Origin: Stenotrophomonas maltophilia | GTDB lineage: Bacteria; Pseudomonadota; Gammaproteobacteria; Xanthomonadales; Xanthomonadaceae | Assembly (NCBI RefSeq): GCF_003205835.1 | Contig: NZ_CP029773.1 | Coordinates: 1,892,501-1,956,500 of the forward strand | Reading direction: 5' to 3' | Length of the DNA: 64,000 nt | Shown: in pieces, positions 18,017 through 28,124 of the stretch | Position numbering within the stretch: the stretch's first letter is position 1 | How the letters are laid out: each line of letters opens with the position of its first letter | Made by a program: the position numbers and the translations under genes | The notes under the pieces: model-generated | What the model saw: only the letters and a program-made list of their open reading frames with translations | What the model was told of the DNA's origin: nothing | The model's database searches: none

Positions 18017-18670
18017 TCAAAGGGAAGCGGGCAGGGCGCTGGCGCGAGCGGCGGCGCGGAACCCGGCTTCGGCGAAATGGATCAGTTCGTGGGCGGCATG
18101 GGCACGATGCGCCGCTTCGGTGACACCGGCGGGACGCTTGATCAGCCCGAAGTCGGCCATGGCATAGGTGAGCGAGCCGGCCAGGAAATCCAGGCGCCAG
18201 TACAGCTCTTCCTTGCTCAGGTCGGGCACGCACTCGCCGATGGCCTTGCCGAACGCACGCAGCACGTGGCCGTAGTGGTCGGACAGGAACTTGCGCAGGT
18301 TGTCGTTCTTCTCGGCGTAGGCGCGGGCGATCACGCGCACGAAGGCGCCGCCGTTCTGGCGGTCCTGGGCCAGCGCCAGTGCCGGCTCGACGAAGGCGGC
18401 CAGCACCGGGCGCAGCTGCCCGGGGTGTTCGCTGCGGGCGCGCTCGAGCTGTGACAGGCGGGCGCCGGTCATCTCGTCCATGCGGCGGCGGAACACCTCG
18501 TTGACCAGGTTTTCCTTGGAGCCGAAGTGGTAGTTGACCGCAGCGATGTTGACGTCGGCCTGGCTGGTCACCTGGCGCAGCGACGTGCCGGCGAAGCCGT
18601 GCTGTGCGAACAGCTCCTCGGCCGCGCCGAGAATGCGGTCCTTGGTCGAGAAGTGGGCGGGTTTGGCCAT
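18017..18670 (-). CDS. TetR-family regulator, PsrA-like
   Basis: A 217-residue repressor. The N-terminal helix-turn-helix reads ILGAAEELFAQHGFAGTSLR then ADVNIAAVNYHFGSKENLV, very close to Pseudomonas PsrA, which senses long-chain acyl-CoA and controls fad genes. The start at 18670 is chosen because the TetR domain begins a few residues later; the longer frame up to 18844 runs through repeats. The gene lies just upstream of fadN in the same direction (39 bases), and a PsrA-type palindrome lies in front of it. Confidence 0.85.
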   Translation of the reverse strand: MAKPAHFSTKDRILGAAEELFAQHGFAGTSLRQVTSQADVNIAAVNYHFGSKENLVNEVFRRRMDEMTGARLSQLERARSEHPGQLRPVLAAFVEPALALAQDRQNGGAFVRVIARAYAEKNDNLRKFLSDHYGHVLRAFGKAIGECVPDLSKEELYWRLDFLAGSLTYAMADFGLIKRPAGVTEAAHRAHAAHELIHFAEAGFRAAARASALPASL

Positions 18671-18686
18671 CGGCGGGCGGACCTTA

Positions 18687-18704
18687 ATCAAACGATTGTT
18701 TGAT
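18687..18704. promoter_or_regulatory. Probable PsrA-type operator
   Basis: ATCAAAC and GTTTGAT form perfect 7-bp arms around GATT, 17 bases upstream of the TetR start codon. It fits the published PsrA consensus (G/C)AAAC-N2-4-GTTT(G/C). It probably gives autorepression and control of the fadN-fadA operon by acyl-CoA. Confidence 0.72.
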
Positions 18705-18798
18705 ACTAGGACCAGACGGTAGCGTATGGCATTTTGCAGTGCAGCAAAATTGCCCGCAGCGGTCAGAATCCGCTCAGGTGGGTGAATGGGCGCAAAGG

Positions 18799-18872
18799 GT
18801 AGTGCCGGCCGCTGGCCGGCAACCGCGGGCAGCCCATGGGGCACCAGCCTGCCGGCCAGCGGCCGGCACTAC
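18799..18872. repeat. Head-to-head GTAG palindromic repeat pair
   Basis: The plus unit starting at 18799 and the minus unit ending at 18872 are the same GCCGGCCGCTGGCCGGC type as at 3577. They occupy the divergent gap between the TetR gene and ndk. The rest of that gap (18671-18995) holds the operator and a terminator-like hairpin, and no gene. Confidence 0.88.
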
Positions 18873-18921
18873 CACCCTGCCGCTTTATCTTTTACAATTC
18901 GCCTACGTTTATCAGGCTAAG

Positions 18922-18946
18922 CCCGCGTCCCGACGCGGGTTTTTTT
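18922..18946 (+). terminator. Terminator-like hairpin upstream of ndk
   Basis: CCCGCGTC and GACGCGGG form a tight stem followed by seven T residues (18940-18946), ending 50 bases before the ndk start. No gene precedes it on this strand. A TTTACA element at 18891-18896 could be a -35, so the hairpin may be an attenuator in the ndk leader or the end of a short transcript. Confidence 0.65.
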
Positions 18947-18995
18947 CATGTTACCCTTCGGGCCATCAGCGGCCCGATTCCATTGGAGACATCCC

Positions 18996-19421
18996 ATGGC
19001 GCTGGAGCGCACCCTTTCGATCATCAAGCCGGACGCCGTTGCCAAGAACGTCATCGGCGAAATCTACGCCCGCTTCGAGAAGGCCGGCCTGAAGGTCGTG
19101 GCCGCCAAGTACAAGCAGCTGTCGCGCCGTGAAGCCGAAGGCTTCTACGCCGTGCACCGCGAGCGTCCGTTCTTCAACGCGCTGGTCGAGTTCATGATCT
19201 CCGGCCCGGTGATGATCCAGGCCCTGGAAGGCGAGAACGCCGTCCTGGCCCACCGCGACCTGCTGGGCGCCACCAACCCGAAGGAAGCCGCTGCGGGCAC
19301 CATCCGCGCCGACTTCGCCGAATCCATCGATGCCAACGCCGCCCACGGCTCGGACTCGGTCGAGAATGCCGCGATTGAAATCGCCTACTTCTTCGCCGCC
19401 ACCGAAGTCGTCTCGCGCTGA
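18996..19421 (+). CDS. ndk: Nucleoside diphosphate kinase
   Basis: Balances nucleoside triphosphate pools by moving the gamma phosphate through a phosphohistidine. The active-site His lies in [12 protein letters not shown] near residue 117, and the N terminus [20 protein letters not shown] is canonical; 141 residues is the exact family size. GGAG lies before the start. rlmN follows 10 bases later. Confidence 0.97.
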   Translation: MALERTLSIIKPDAVAKNVIGEIYARFEKAGLKVVAAKYKQLSRREAEGFYAVHRERPFFNALVEFMISGPVMIQALEGENAVLAHRDLLGATNPKEAAAGTIRADFAESIDANAAHGSDSVENAAIEIAYFFAATEVVSR

Positions 19422-19431
19422 GAGTAATGCC

Positions 19432-20637
19432 GTGAACGAGGTCGTACAGTCCCCCGCCATCCAGCCGCTGCCGAAGTCGGCACCCACGGCTGGCAAGCAG
19501 AACCTGCTCGACCTCGATCGCGCGGGCCTGGAGAAGTTTTTCGTCGACGTCCTCGGCGAAAAGAAGTTCCGTGCCCATCAGGTGATGAAGTGGATCCACC
19601 ATCGCTACGTCACCGACTTCGATGAAATGACCGACCTCGGCAAGGTCCTGCGCGCCAAGCTGCAGGCCCATGCCGAGGTGCTGGTTCCTAACATCGTGTT
19701 CGACAAGCCCTCCGCCGACGGCACCCACAAGTGGCTGCTGGCGATGGGCGTGGATGGCAAGAACGCCATCGAGACCGTGTACATCCCGGACAAGACCCGC
19801 GGCACGCTGTGCGTGTCCTCGCAGGTCGGTTGCGGCCTGAACTGCACGTTCTGCTCCACCGCCACCCAGGGCTTCAACCGCAACCTGACCACCGCCGAGA
19901 TCATCGGCCAGGTGTGGGTTGCCGCACGCCACCTGGGCAACGTGCCGCACCAGATGCGCCGCCTCACCAACGTGGTGATGATGGGCATGGGCGAGCCGCT
20001 GATGAATTTCGACAACGTCGTGCGCGCCATGAGCGTGATGCGCGACGACCTGGGCTACGGCCTGGCCAACAAGCGCGTGACCCTGTCGACCTCCGGCCTG
20101 GTGCCGCAGATCGATCGTCTGTCTGCCGAAAGCGACGTGTCGCTGGCGGTGTCGCTGCATGCGCCAAACGATGCGCTGCGCGAGACGCTGGTGCCGCTCA
20201 ACAAGAAGTATCCGATCGCCGAGCTGATGGCCTCGTGCGCACGCTACCTGCGCGCCAACAAGCGCCGCGAATCGGTCACCTTCGAATACACCCTGATGAA
20301 GGGCATCAACGACAAGCCCGAGCATGCCCGCGAGTTGGCCCGCCTGATGCGCCAGTTCGACAACGCGGTGCAGGCCAAGGATTCGGGCAAGGTCAACCTG
20401 ATCCCGTTCAACCCGTTCCCGGGTACTCGCTACGAGCGTTCGGAAGAAGCGCACATCCGTGCCTTCCAGAAGATCCTGCTGGACAGCAATGTGCTGACCA
20501 TGGTCCGCCGCACCCGTGGCGACGACATCGACGCCGCCTGTGGCCAGCTCAAGGGCCAGGTGATGGACCGCACCCGCCGCCAGGCGGAGTTCAACAAGTC
20601 GCTGCAGGCGGGGAAGGGGAGCGATGCCGCGGCCTGA
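19432..20637 (+). CDS. rlmN: Dual-specificity 23S rRNA A2503 / tRNA A37 C2-methyltransferase
   Basis: Radical-SAM methyltransferase of 401 residues. The cluster-binding motif is in [20 protein letters not shown], and [13 protein letters not shown] and the C-terminal [14 protein letters not shown], which carries the second catalytic Cys, are present. The start is taken as GTG at 19432 with GAGAG upstream, since upstream sequence is inside ndk. The end overlaps pilF by 14 bases. Confidence 0.95.
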   Translation: MNEVVQSPAIQPLPKSAPTAGKQNLLDLDRAGLEKFFVDVLGEKKFRAHQVMKWIHHRYVTDFDEMTDLGKVLRAKLQAHAEVLVPNIVFDKPSADGTHKWLLAMGVDGKNAIETVYIPDKTRGTLCVSSQVGCGLNCTFCSTATQGFNRNLTTAEIIGQVWVAARHLGNVPHQMRRLTNVVMMGMGEPLMNFDNVVRAMSVMRDDLGYGLANKRVTLSTSGLVPQIDRLSAESDVSLAVSLHAPNDALRETLVPLNKKYPIAELMASCARYLRANKRRESVTFEYTLMKGINDKPEHARELARLMRQFDNAVQAKDSGKVNLIPFNPFPGTRYERSEEAHIRAFQKILLDSNVLTMVRRTRGDDIDAACGQLKGQVMDRTRRQAEFNKSLQAGKGSDAAA

Positions 20638-21409
20638 CCGCCTCTGGCTGGTCCTGTTCGCAGGCGTGCTGGCCGTTTCGGTCGGCGGCTGCAAATCCCA
20701 CTCCAAGGCCAAGGTGGGCCCCAGCATGGCGCCGGTGTACTCGGTCCGTGATCCGGACAGCGTACGCCGCCAGGTGCGCTGGCAGGATCTGCTGGCCCTG
20801 GCAGCCCGCGACATGCAGGTTGGCAACCTCGACGCCGCCGAGCGCAAGGTCCGCGAGGCGCAGAAGCTGGCCCCGGATGCGCCGGACGGCCTGGTGCTGC
20901 TGGCCGGCATCGACGAACGCCGCGGCCGTATCCAGCAGGCCGGCGAGAACTTCCGCAGGGCTGCCGAGCTGGCGCCGCAGCGCGGCGACATCCTCAACAA
21001 CTACGGTGCCTGGCTGTGCCAGCAGGGCCAACCGGCCGAATCGCTGATCTGGTTCGACCGTGCGCTGCAGGCGCCGGGCTATGCCACGCCGGCCGAAGCA
21101 CAGGCCAATGCCGGCGGCTGTGCGCTGGACGCGGGCCAGTTCGAGCGTGCCGAGCGCGACCTGCGCGCAGCACTGGCGACACTGCCCGGCAACCCCGTTG
21201 CGCTGGAGGCGATGGCCCAGCTGAGCTACCGCCAGGGCCGCTACATGGAGGCCCGGGCCTTCGCCGAACGTAGGATTGCGGCTGCACCCGCAACGCGTTC
21301 CGTGTTACAACTTGCGTCTCAAATCGAAGCGCGGCTGGGCGATCGGGCGGCATCTGATCGTTATCTTCAGCGGATTCGACAGGAATTTCCGCAGGAAGCG
21401 GGCTCCTAA
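20624..21409 (+). CDS. pilF: Type IV pilus biogenesis lipoprotein PilF/PilW
   Basis: A 261-residue outer-membrane lipoprotein with lipobox SVGGC at about residue 23 and several TPR repeats (for example [26 protein letters not shown]). PilF is the pilotin that lets the PilQ secretin form multimers. The location between rlmN and rodZ is conserved in Gammaproteobacteria. It overlaps rlmN, implying translational coupling. Confidence 0.92.
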   Translation: MPRPDRLWLVLFAGVLAVSVGGCKSHSKAKVGPSMAPVYSVRDPDSVRRQVRWQDLLALAARDMQVGNLDAAERKVREAQKLAPDAPDGLVLLAGIDERRGRIQQAGENFRRAAELAPQRGDILNNYGAWLCQQGQPAESLIWFDRALQAPGYATPAEAQANAGGCALDAGQFERAERDLRAALATLPGNPVALEAMAQLSYRQGRYMEARAFAERRIAAAPATRSVLQLASQIEARLGDRAASDRYLQRIRQEFPQEAGS

Positions 21410-21427
21410 CTCCAGGGTTGATGCATT

Positions 21428-22300
21428 GTGATTGATGACCAGACTGTGAGCGCTCTCGAGACTGCGGCCGGCTGCGGCACCCGCCTGCGCCAGGCCCGCG
21501 AGGCGGCCGGACTGACCCTCGAAGATGTCGGCTCGCGCCTGCGCATGCCGGTCCAGGTGGTCAGGTCGCTGGAAGAAGAACAATGGCAGAAGCTCGGCGC
21601 GCCGGTGTTCGTGCGCGGCCAGCTGCGCAGCTATGCGCGCCTGCTCAACGTGGACGTGGGGCAGCTGCTGGAGCAGGCCCAGGTCGGGCCGGTGGTTCCG
21701 CCCACCCTGGTCAGCCATACCCATACCCCGCGCGCGCGCCGTATTGCCGAGAACCTCGGTCGGCGCATGCTCTATGTCGGCATCACCGCGGTGCTGGCCG
21801 TGCCGGTGTGGTTCGCCACCCGTGGTCACTTCGATGGCAGCGCCACCCCGTCGCCAAGCACCGCCTCGCTGGACGCGATCCCGGCTGCGGTGCCGGTGAC
21901 CCCGTCCGCCGCAGGCGTGGAGCCGGCCGCGCCGGCTGACGTGGCCAGCGCTCCGGCCAGCAAGCCGGCCGCGACCCCGTACGTGGCCTCGCTGGCCCCG
22001 GTGCCGCGTTCGGCGCCCGCGCCGGCCGCGGTCGGCAACACGCTGGACATGCAGTTCAGCGGCGACAGCTGGGTCGACATCGGCGGCCCGGATGGTGCCA
22101 CCGTCGAGAAGGCGCTGATCAAGTCCGGCGAAAGCCGCAGCTTCACCCCGGGCCAGGTAACCCGGGTGACCCTGGGCAACGCCTCGGCGGTCCAGGTTCA
22201 GCAGAACGGCGCTATCGTCGATCTGACCCCCTACCAGCGAGCCAACGTGGCACGCTTTCAGGTATCCTCTGAAGGCTCCGTAGTCCCGGTTTCGCACTGA
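21428..22300 (+). CDS. rodZ: Cell-shape protein RodZ
   Basis: A 290-residue single-pass protein linking MreB to the cell-wall machinery. It has an N-terminal helix-turn-helix (LRQAREAAGLTLEDVGSRL then QLRSYARLLNVD), a membrane helix near residues 113-130, a Pro/Ala-rich periplasmic linker, and a C-terminal DUF4115 beta domain (LDMQFSGDSWVDIGGPDG). The start codon is GTG; no in-frame ATG is near. Confidence 0.92.
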   Translation: MIDDQTVSALETAAGCGTRLRQAREAAGLTLEDVGSRLRMPVQVVRSLEEEQWQKLGAPVFVRGQLRSYARLLNVDVGQLLEQAQVGPVVPPTLVSHTHTPRARRIAENLGRRMLYVGITAVLAVPVWFATRGHFDGSATPSPSTASLDAIPAAVPVTPSAAGVEPAAPADVASAPASKPAATPYVASLAPVPRSAPAPAAVGNTLDMQFSGDSWVDIGGPDGATVEKALIKSGESRSFTPGQVTRVTLGNASAVQVQQNGAIVDLTPYQRANVARFQVSSEGSVVPVSH

Positions 22301-22365
22301 GGCGCGGTTTCACCACCTTCGATTAAACCCAATGGTCCCTCCCGACGGGCGGGGCGAGAGTACGC

Positions 22366-23004
22366 ATGGCGATCGACGATCTGCTCGACGAGCACGAACA
22401 AAGTGAACGCGTCCGCAGCTGGCTGCGGAAGAATGGCGCCAGCATCCTCGGTGGCGTAGCCATCGCGATCGGTGCCATTGCCGGCTGGCAGTGGTACCAG
22501 AAGGATCAGGGCGGCAAGCTGGCCTCGGCCAATGTCGAGTACCAGAAGGCGCTGGTCGGCCTGCAGCAGAACAAGCTCGACGATGCCGCCAAGGCAGTGA
22601 AGGCGCTCGAAGCCGGCCCGTCCAGCATCTATGGCGACCTCGCGGCGCTGCAGCTGGCCAAGGCCCAGGTCGACGCCGGCAAGAATGAAGAAGCGCTGGC
22701 CACCCTGCGCGGCGTGAAGGTCGAAGGTGACCTGCAGCGCGTGGTCGACCAGCGTGTGGCCCGCCTGCTGGTGGCCACCGGCAAGAGCGACGAAGCCATC
22801 AAGCTGCTGGGCAGCGCCACCGACAGCAGCAGCCTGGAAATCCATGGCGATGCGCTGCTGGCGCAGGGCAAGCGTGATGACGCCCGTGCACAGTACGAGA
22901 AGGCGCTGAAGTCGCTGGACGTGGCAGCGCCGCAGCGGCGCCTGCTGGAAACCAAGGTTATGGATGCCGGCGGCACGGTCGCCGCCCCTGCGGAGTCGGT
23001 TTGA
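22366..23004 (+). CDS. yfgM: YfgM-family ancillary SecYEG translocon protein
   Basis: A 212-residue protein with an N-terminal cytoplasmic segment (DDLLDEHEQSERVRSWLRKNG), one membrane helix (about residues 28-42, AIAIGAIAGWQWY) and a periplasmic TPR-like domain. YfgM works with PpiD at the Sec translocon. Its four-base overlap with bamB matches the conserved yfgM-bamB-der order. Confidence 0.92.
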   Translation: MAIDDLLDEHEQSERVRSWLRKNGASILGGVAIAIGAIAGWQWYQKDQGGKLASANVEYQKALVGLQQNKLDDAAKAVKALEAGPSSIYGDLAALQLAKAQVDAGKNEEALATLRGVKVEGDLQRVVDQRVARLLVATGKSDEAIKLLGSATDSSSLEIHGDALLAQGKRDDARAQYEKALKSLDVAAPQRRLLETKVMDAGGTVAAPAESV

Positions 23005-24212
23005 TGAGTCAGAAGGTCATGATCACCCGCGTCGCCACCGTGCTCCTGATGGGCATGGCCCTGACCGGCTGCAGCACCATGAAGGGCTGGTTCGCCGGCA
23101 AGGACGCGGCGGCGAAGAAGGCCCAGGAGCCGGCTGAGCTGGTCAAGTTCGAGCCGAGCGTGAAGGTCAACAAGATCTGGTCGGTCAACCTCGGCAAGGG
23201 TGAGCGCCGCATCGGCGTGCGCCAGGGCCCGGCCGTGGCCAACGGCCATGTGTTCGCTGCGGCGATCACCGGTGGCGTGCACGCCATCGACCTGCAGACC
23301 GGCAAGAAGGTCTGGACCTGGGAGCCGCAGAAGGAAAAGAAGAAGCCGAAGCTGCGCCTGTCCGGCGGCCCGGGTGTCGGTGAGAACCTGGTCGTGATCG
23401 GCACGCTGGATGGCCAGGTCATTGCCCTGGACATCAACGATGGCAGCGAGAAGTGGCGCGCCCGTGTTCCGGGTGAAGTGATTGCCGCACCGGCCGTGGC
23501 CCAGGGCCTGGTCTTCGTGCGCAGCAACGATGGCCGCGTTACCGGTTTCGATGCCGGCAACGGCACCCAGAAGTGGTTCAACCCGAGCGAACTGCCGGCG
23601 CTGACCGTGCGCGGCAACGCCCCGGTGGTCACCGGCCCGGGCGTGCTGTTCATCGGCAAGGACGAAGGCGCGGTTGCCGCGCTCGCCATGCAGGATGGGC
23701 GTACCCTGTGGGAGCAGAACCTCGGCAACGGCGAAGGCCGTACCGAGCTGGAGCGCATGGCCGACGTCGATGGCGCCCCGGTGCTGGAGGGCAACACCCT
23801 CTTCGTGAGCAGCTTCAAGAACCAGACCATGGCCATTGAAGGCCCGACCGGTCGCCCGCTGTGGGCGCGCGACCATGGCGGTGCAGGTGGTGTGGCGGTG
23901 TCGTCGGGCAATGTGTTCGTTACCGACAACAAGGGTGGCGTGTTCGGCCTGGACAAGGCGACCGGCGCTGCCATGTGGTCGCAGACCGAGCTGGCGCGTC
24001 GTTCGCTGACCGGCCCGGCTCTGCAGGGTGATTACGTGGTCGTCGGTGACTACAAGGGATACGTGCACTGGCTGAAGACCTCCGATGGTGCGATGGCGGC
24101 ACGGGCGAAGAGCGGCGGCGACGCCCTGTTGGCCCAGCCAGTCGTCGTAGACGGGGTGCTGCTGGTGCAGAACGTTGATGGCAAGCTGACCGCCTTCCGG
24201 TTGGCAAATTAA
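23001..24212 (+). CDS. bamB: Outer-membrane assembly lipoprotein BamB
   Basis: A 403-residue beta-propeller of the BAM complex that inserts outer-membrane proteins. The lipobox is [11 protein letters not shown] at about residue 24, followed by repeated PQQ-type blades such as [22 protein letters not shown] and [17 protein letters not shown]. It lies 17 bases before der. Confidence 0.95.
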   Translation: MMSQKVMITRVATVLLMGMALTGCSTMKGWFAGKDAAAKKAQEPAELVKFEPSVKVNKIWSVNLGKGERRIGVRQGPAVANGHVFAAAITGGVHAIDLQTGKKVWTWEPQKEKKKPKLRLSGGPGVGENLVVIGTLDGQVIALDINDGSEKWRARVPGEVIAAPAVAQGLVFVRSNDGRVTGFDAGNGTQKWFNPSELPALTVRGNAPVVTGPGVLFIGKDEGAVAALAMQDGRTLWEQNLGNGEGRTELERMADVDGAPVLEGNTLFVSSFKNQTMAIEGPTGRPLWARDHGGAGGVAVSSGNVFVTDNKGGVFGLDKATGAAMWSQTELARRSLTGPALQGDYVVVGDYKGYVHWLKTSDGAMAARAKSGGDALLAQPVVVDGVLLVQNVDGKLTAFRLAN

Positions 24213-24229
24213 AAATTGGAGTAATCGCG

Positions 24230-25627
24230 ATGCTGCCTTTGGTCGCCCTGGTTGGACGGCCGAATGTCGGCAAGTCGACTATTTTCAATGCGCTTACGCG
24301 CACCCGTGACGCGCTGGTCCATGACCAGCCCGGCGTCACCCGCGACCGCAACTACGGTGTCTGCCGTCTGGACGAGGACAATCATTTCCTCGTCGTGGAC
24401 ACCGGCGGTATCGCGGAAGAGGAAGAGGGACTGGCAGGGGCTACCACCCGCCAGGCCCGCGCCGCTGCGGCGGAAGCCGACCTGATCCTGTTCGTGGTCG
24501 ATGCCCGTGAGGGTACCTCGGCGATGGACGACGAGATCCTGGCCTGGCTGCGCAAGCTGTCGCGCCCGACGCTGCTGCTGATCAACAAGATCGACGGCAC
24601 CGACGAGGACACCGTGCGTTCGGAATTTGCCCGTTACGGCTTCGGCGAGATGCTGACCGTGTCGGCCGCGCATCGCCAGGGTCTGGACGACCTGCTGGAC
24701 GAAGTGATCCAGCGCCTGCCCGAAGAAGGCAGCGGCGAAGAGCTGGACAACGATCCGAACCGCATCCGCATCGCCTTCGTCGGCCGCCCGAACGTGGGCA
24801 AGTCGACGCTGGTCAACCGCATCCTCGGCGAGGAGCGCATGATCGCCTCCGACGTGCCGGGCACCACCCGCGACTCGATCGCGGTGGACCTGGAGCGTGA
24901 CGGCCGCGAATACCGCCTGATCGATACCGCCGGCCTGCGCCGTCGTTCGCGCGTGGACGAGGTCGTCGAGAAGTTCTCGGTGGTCAAGACCATGCAGTCG
25001 ATCGAGCAGTGCCAGGTGGCCGTGCTGATGCTCGACGCCACCGAAGGCGTGACCGACCAGGACGCCACCGTGCTCGGTGCCGTGCTCGACGCCGGCCGCG
25101 CGCTGGTCATTGCCATCAATAAGTGGGATGGCCTGACCGAGTACCAGCGCGAGCAGGCTGAAACCATGCTGTCGCTGAAGCTGGGCTTCGTGCCGTGGGC
25201 CGAGTCCGTTCGCATCTCGGCCAAGCATGGCTCGGGCCTGCGTGAGCTGTTCCGCGCGGTGCACCGCGCGCACGAATCGGCGAACAAGACCTTCACCACC
25301 AGCGAAGTGAACAAGGCGCTGGAAGTGGCGTACGAGACCAACCCGCCGCCGACCATCCGCGGCCACGTCTCCAAGCTGCGATACGTGCATCCGGCTGGGG
25401 CAAACCCGCCGACCTTCATCGTGCACGGCACGCGCCTGAAGGAGCTGCAGGAATCCTACAAGCGCTACCTGGAGAACTTCTTCCGCAAGCGCTTCAAGCT
25501 GATCGGCACGCCGGTGAGCTTCATCTTCCGCGAGGGCACCAACCCGTACGAGGGCAAGAAGAATGTCCTCACCGAGCGGCAGGTCAAGGCCAAGCGGCGC
25601 TTGATGAAGCACGTCAAGGGCAAGTGA
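24230..25627 (+). CDS. der: Ribosome biogenesis GTPase Der
   Basis: A 465-residue GTPase with two tandem G domains and a KH-like C-terminal domain needed for 50S assembly. The two P-loops are [11 protein letters not shown] (residue 6) and [11 protein letters not shown] (near 185), each followed by DTGG/DTAG and NKID/NKWD. It ends the rlmN-der cluster and is followed by a terminator. Confidence 0.97.
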   Translation: MLPLVALVGRPNVGKSTIFNALTRTRDALVHDQPGVTRDRNYGVCRLDEDNHFLVVDTGGIAEEEEGLAGATTRQARAAAAEADLILFVVDAREGTSAMDDEILAWLRKLSRPTLLLINKIDGTDEDTVRSEFARYGFGEMLTVSAAHRQGLDDLLDEVIQRLPEEGSGEELDNDPNRIRIAFVGRPNVGKSTLVNRILGEERMIASDVPGTTRDSIAVDLERDGREYRLIDTAGLRRRSRVDEVVEKFSVVKTMQSIEQCQVAVLMLDATEGVTDQDATVLGAVLDAGRALVIAINKWDGLTEYQREQAETMLSLKLGFVPWAESVRISAKHGSGLRELFRAVHRAHESANKTFTTSEVNKALEVAYETNPPPTIRGHVSKLRYVHPAGANPPTFIVHGTRLKELQESYKRYLENFFRKRFKLIGTPVSFIFREGTNPYEGKKNVLTERQVKAKRRLMKHVKGK

Positions 25628-25634
25628 TGCAGAG

Positions 25635-25664
25635 AAAGGCGGCCGCAGGGCCGCCTTTCTTGTT
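25635..25664 (+). terminator. Rho-independent terminator after der
   Basis: AAAGGCGGCC pairs perfectly with GGCCGCCTTT around GCAG and runs into TTTCTTGTTT. Confidence 0.88.
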
Positions 25665-25668
25665 TGTG

Positions 25669-25691
25669 GTAGTGCCGGCCGCTGGCCGGCA
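25669..25691 (+). repeat. Single GTAG palindromic repeat
   Basis: A lone plus-oriented unit with the GCCGGCCGCTGGCCGGC core, just after the der terminator. Confidence 0.85.
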
Positions 25692-25740
25692 ATCCCCCGT
25701 GTTCGCAGATACCGGTCGAGGCGGTCCGGCGCCACGTGCC

Positions 25741-25820
25741 CGACAATGCGGCCTCGAGCATCGAAGAGCTTTCCCCCACGTGAGCGCCTGACCTACGGCG
25801 CCGTGCTGATTGATGTGCGC
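25741..25820 (+). pseudogene. Decayed copy of the 5' end of the rhodanese-moeB gene
   Basis: This 80-base stretch aligns with 29727-29814, which covers the last bases before the start codon and the first 25 codons of the intact gene. The first 37 bases differ at four places, including loss of the ATG (now TCG). Then comes an 8-base deletion, and 40 more bases differ at five places. The frame ends at once in TGA. It is not a functional gene; it marks an old junction (see findings). Confidence 0.85.
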
Positions 25821-25890
25821 TGGGCGGTCGCTGGGGGACCTACCTCGATGTGGAACTCGACGAGGGGACCTTTCAGCGACGGGATTCGAC

Positions 25891-27114
25891 TTATGCAATT
25901 CCTTCTATCATCTGCCTGGCTGAGGCCAGCAGGAATTCATCCTGATAGTGACCGGCGGCAACAGAGAGTCCAACCGGGCAATTGTCGATAGTCAGCAACG
26001 GCATGGAAATCTCTGGCAGCCGCGCGACACCGGAAAAGGCGGTGATCGCCATTGTCCTATCGTAGAAGTCCAGCACGGCCTCCAGCGTCGTCAGCGATCC
26101 CTTGAGGGGGGCAATGACCGGCGTCGTGGGGAAGCAGATGACGGTTCCGGGCATGAGGCAAGCATTGATCCTCTCGAAGAACCATTCGCAGCGGGTGATG
26201 CTGTCGAGTGCGGTAAGCCGGTCGAACGATTGCACATTTCCATACGCCATGGAGAAGGCAAAGCCAAGCTCGGGCTTGTGTGTTTCGATCCAGTTGCCGA
26301 CCGTGCTCTGGAATTCGGCCGTCTGCAGATTCCGCAGCGCCTTCACATTGCAATCGACTAGCGGAACGTCCGCGCCGACGATCTGCGAGAAGCGGACTGT
26401 CTCCGGCACGATGCCGGTGCGGGTGGCGATCGCCTGCAAGGCGGCATCCGCCTGGTTTCTCACTGCTTCGTCAGCAATGTCCAGCGCGTCGGCGAGGACC
26501 AGGATACGTTGCAGCGGCGCCGGCTGGCTTGAGCTGCTGCGCAGCAAAACCCGTGTCGCTGCATCGAGCAGGTTCAATGATGCAGCAACGACGCCCACCG
26601 TGCTGACGCTCGGCATGAAGGGCAGCACGCCGGCTTCGGAAATCCGGTGCAGGGATGGGCGCATGCCCCAGATGCCGCACAGGCTCGCAGGAACACGGAT
26701 CGAGCCGCCCGAATCGGTGCCGATGGAGAAATCGGCCACGCCATTGGCGACCGACGCTGCAGATCCACTTGAAGAGCCGCCGGGAATGCGATCTGGAGCC
26801 CTGGCATTCACCGGCGTGCCGAAGAATTGGCTTTCGCCGTCGAGGCTATACGTGAATTCGTCCGCGACGACCTTGCCTACGCAGCGCGCGCCCGCAGCCA
26901 ATACCTGATCGACGCAAAGCGCATTGAGCTTCGGCGCAGGATGCCTGGCCCGCCAGGCCGGGCTGCCATAGGAGGTCTTATGACCCGCCAGATCGATATT
27001 GTCCTTCACCGTGAAGGTTGTTCCCTCCAAAGACCCTGCTCCAAGCGGTGCTATGTCGATCCTTTCGACGATCGAGCCGGACGGATCATCAGGGTAACTA
27101 CTGTGCATGCTCAT
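25891..27114 (-). CDS. Amidase-signature-family hydrolase
   Basis: A 407-residue amidase. The Ser-cisSer-Lys triad is intact: Lys in TFTVKDNIDLAGHKTSYGS, the Gly/Ser loop PGGSSSGSAASVANG, and the nucleophile Ser in DFSIGTDSGGSIRVPASL. The C-terminal part diverges from GatA, so this is not the tRNA amidotransferase subunit. It resembles stand-alone amidases that act on small amides; the substrate is unknown. ATG at 27114 and 27108 are both possible starts; the longer frame would run into the LysE gene. The gene is richer in A and T than its neighbours and belongs to an inserted-looking block. Confidence 0.82.
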   Translation of the reverse strand: MSMHSSYPDDPSGSIVERIDIAPLGAGSLEGTTFTVKDNIDLAGHKTSYGSPAWRARHPAPKLNALCVDQVLAAGARCVGKVVADEFTYSLDGESQFFGTPVNARAPDRIPGGSSSGSAASVANGVADFSIGTDSGGSIRVPASLCGIWGMRPSLHRISEAGVLPFMPSVSTVGVVAASLNLLDAATRVLLRSSSSQPAPLQRILVLADALDIADEAVRNQADAALQAIATRTGIVPETVRFSQIVGADVPLVDCNVKALRNLQTAEFQSTVGNWIETHKPELGFAFSMAYGNVQSFDRLTALDSITRCEWFFERINACLMPGTVICFPTTPVIAPLKGSLTTLEAVLDFYDRTMAITAFSGVARLPEISMPLLTIDNCPVGLSVAAGHYQDEFLLASARQMIEGIA

Positions 27115-27247
27115 CTCGTGGTGGGTTCCGAAGCGTTGTGACGATTGTCCGTGCGAACATCGGCCTAAGAGTATGAAACCCGAGGACTGCTGTTGCGGGC
27201 GCGCTGGGGGCGCCAGCCAGGTATGGGTTTGGTTCTCGATGTCTCGA

Positions 27248-28030
27248 TCAGGGCGAACTGCTGCGACGAGCGCGGCAATGAGGCAACGCGCATGGCATGC
27301 CTCGACCGCGCCGCGATGTTGAAGCCGGTTGCACCTGACTTGTGGCAGGGATCGATTCCGGTAGCTGCACCTGCCCCGTGATGCTTGCCCAGACCAGGGT
27401 CGTACCCAGTGCACCTGCCAGGTACGCCACCGACACCGCCCCGATCAGCAGGCCCGCGGCATGCTCCAGCCATGGAAGCAATCGGCAACACCCCTGTGCC
27501 CGGCGCGGATGGCTGCCGAGCCACGCCATCAGCAGGCCGAGCGACAACGCAACGCCACTCAGGCAGGCCACGTAGGCGGCCTGGGTGCCCGTGTCGGCAA
27601 CGAGGCCGGTAACCAGGGCTGCAATCGCGAACTGCAGCATCCAGTTGCTGCTGCTGGCGAGCGCCAGCAGGCATCCTGCTTCGGCGTGCGGCCAACGGGA
27701 GCGAGCGCGCAGGCCCCAGGGCATCTGCAGGGAAAGCGGAGAGAAAGGGGTCAAGCCTGCGTCGCGCAGGCACATGCCCGCCAGGCGCAGCAGCAGGAGG
27801 CAGCCCGCGCACTGCATCGCCAGCGTCCACAGGCCGCGGTTTCCCAGCATGCCCGCTGCAACGAAAGCCGTCGCACAGATGACGCCCGTACCGATGGCGA
27901 TACCGAACGACGCGGCCATGGCGGCGTGCCCGCCCGCGCCCATCGCGGTGCGCAGGATCTTCGCGTGATTCGAAGCAGGCAGGAGCATGGCGAAGCCGTA
28001 CAGCACCGCGACGATGAAGAACTGCTGCAC
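27248..28030 (-). CDS. Diverged LysE/RhtB-family exporter with unusual C-terminal tail
   Basis: About residues 1-210 follow the six-helix LysE/RhtB layout. The hallmark LSPGPDFFLVARTA seen in the next gene is here LLPASNHAKILRTA, so the conserved Gly-Pro is gone. After the last helix the frame runs on for about 45 polar residues rich in Ser and Arg instead of stopping, as though the original stop was lost. The start is GTG at 28030 with only a weak AGG upstream. It may be a specialised paralogue or a decaying copy. The amidase gene follows 133 bases later. Confidence 0.62.
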   Translation of the reverse strand: MQQFFIVAVLYGFAMLLPASNHAKILRTAMGAGGHAAMAASFGIAIGTGVICATAFVAAGMLGNRGLWTLAMQCAGCLLLLRLAGMCLRDAGLTPFSPLSLQMPWGLRARSRWPHAEAGCLLALASSSNWMLQFAIAALVTGLVADTGTQAAYVACLSGVALSLGLLMAWLGSHPRRAQGCCRLLPWLEHAAGLLIGAVSVAYLAGALGTTLVWASITGQVQLPESIPATSQVQPASTSRRGRGMPCALPHCRARRSSSP

Positions 28031-28124
28031 GTAAACCTGCCACTGACCTACAGAAAGTGCAGAGTGTGGGCGGGTGTGAACGCGCGGTATTGAACGCCAT
28101 TGCGATAGGTGCGAATCGCCGGCA

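Noticed and set aside
27165..28100. A 311-codon minus-strand frame overlapping the diverged LysE gene.
   Set aside because: Its translation is low-complexity and Arg/Pro-rich without membrane helices, whereas the other frame shows the LysE layout.
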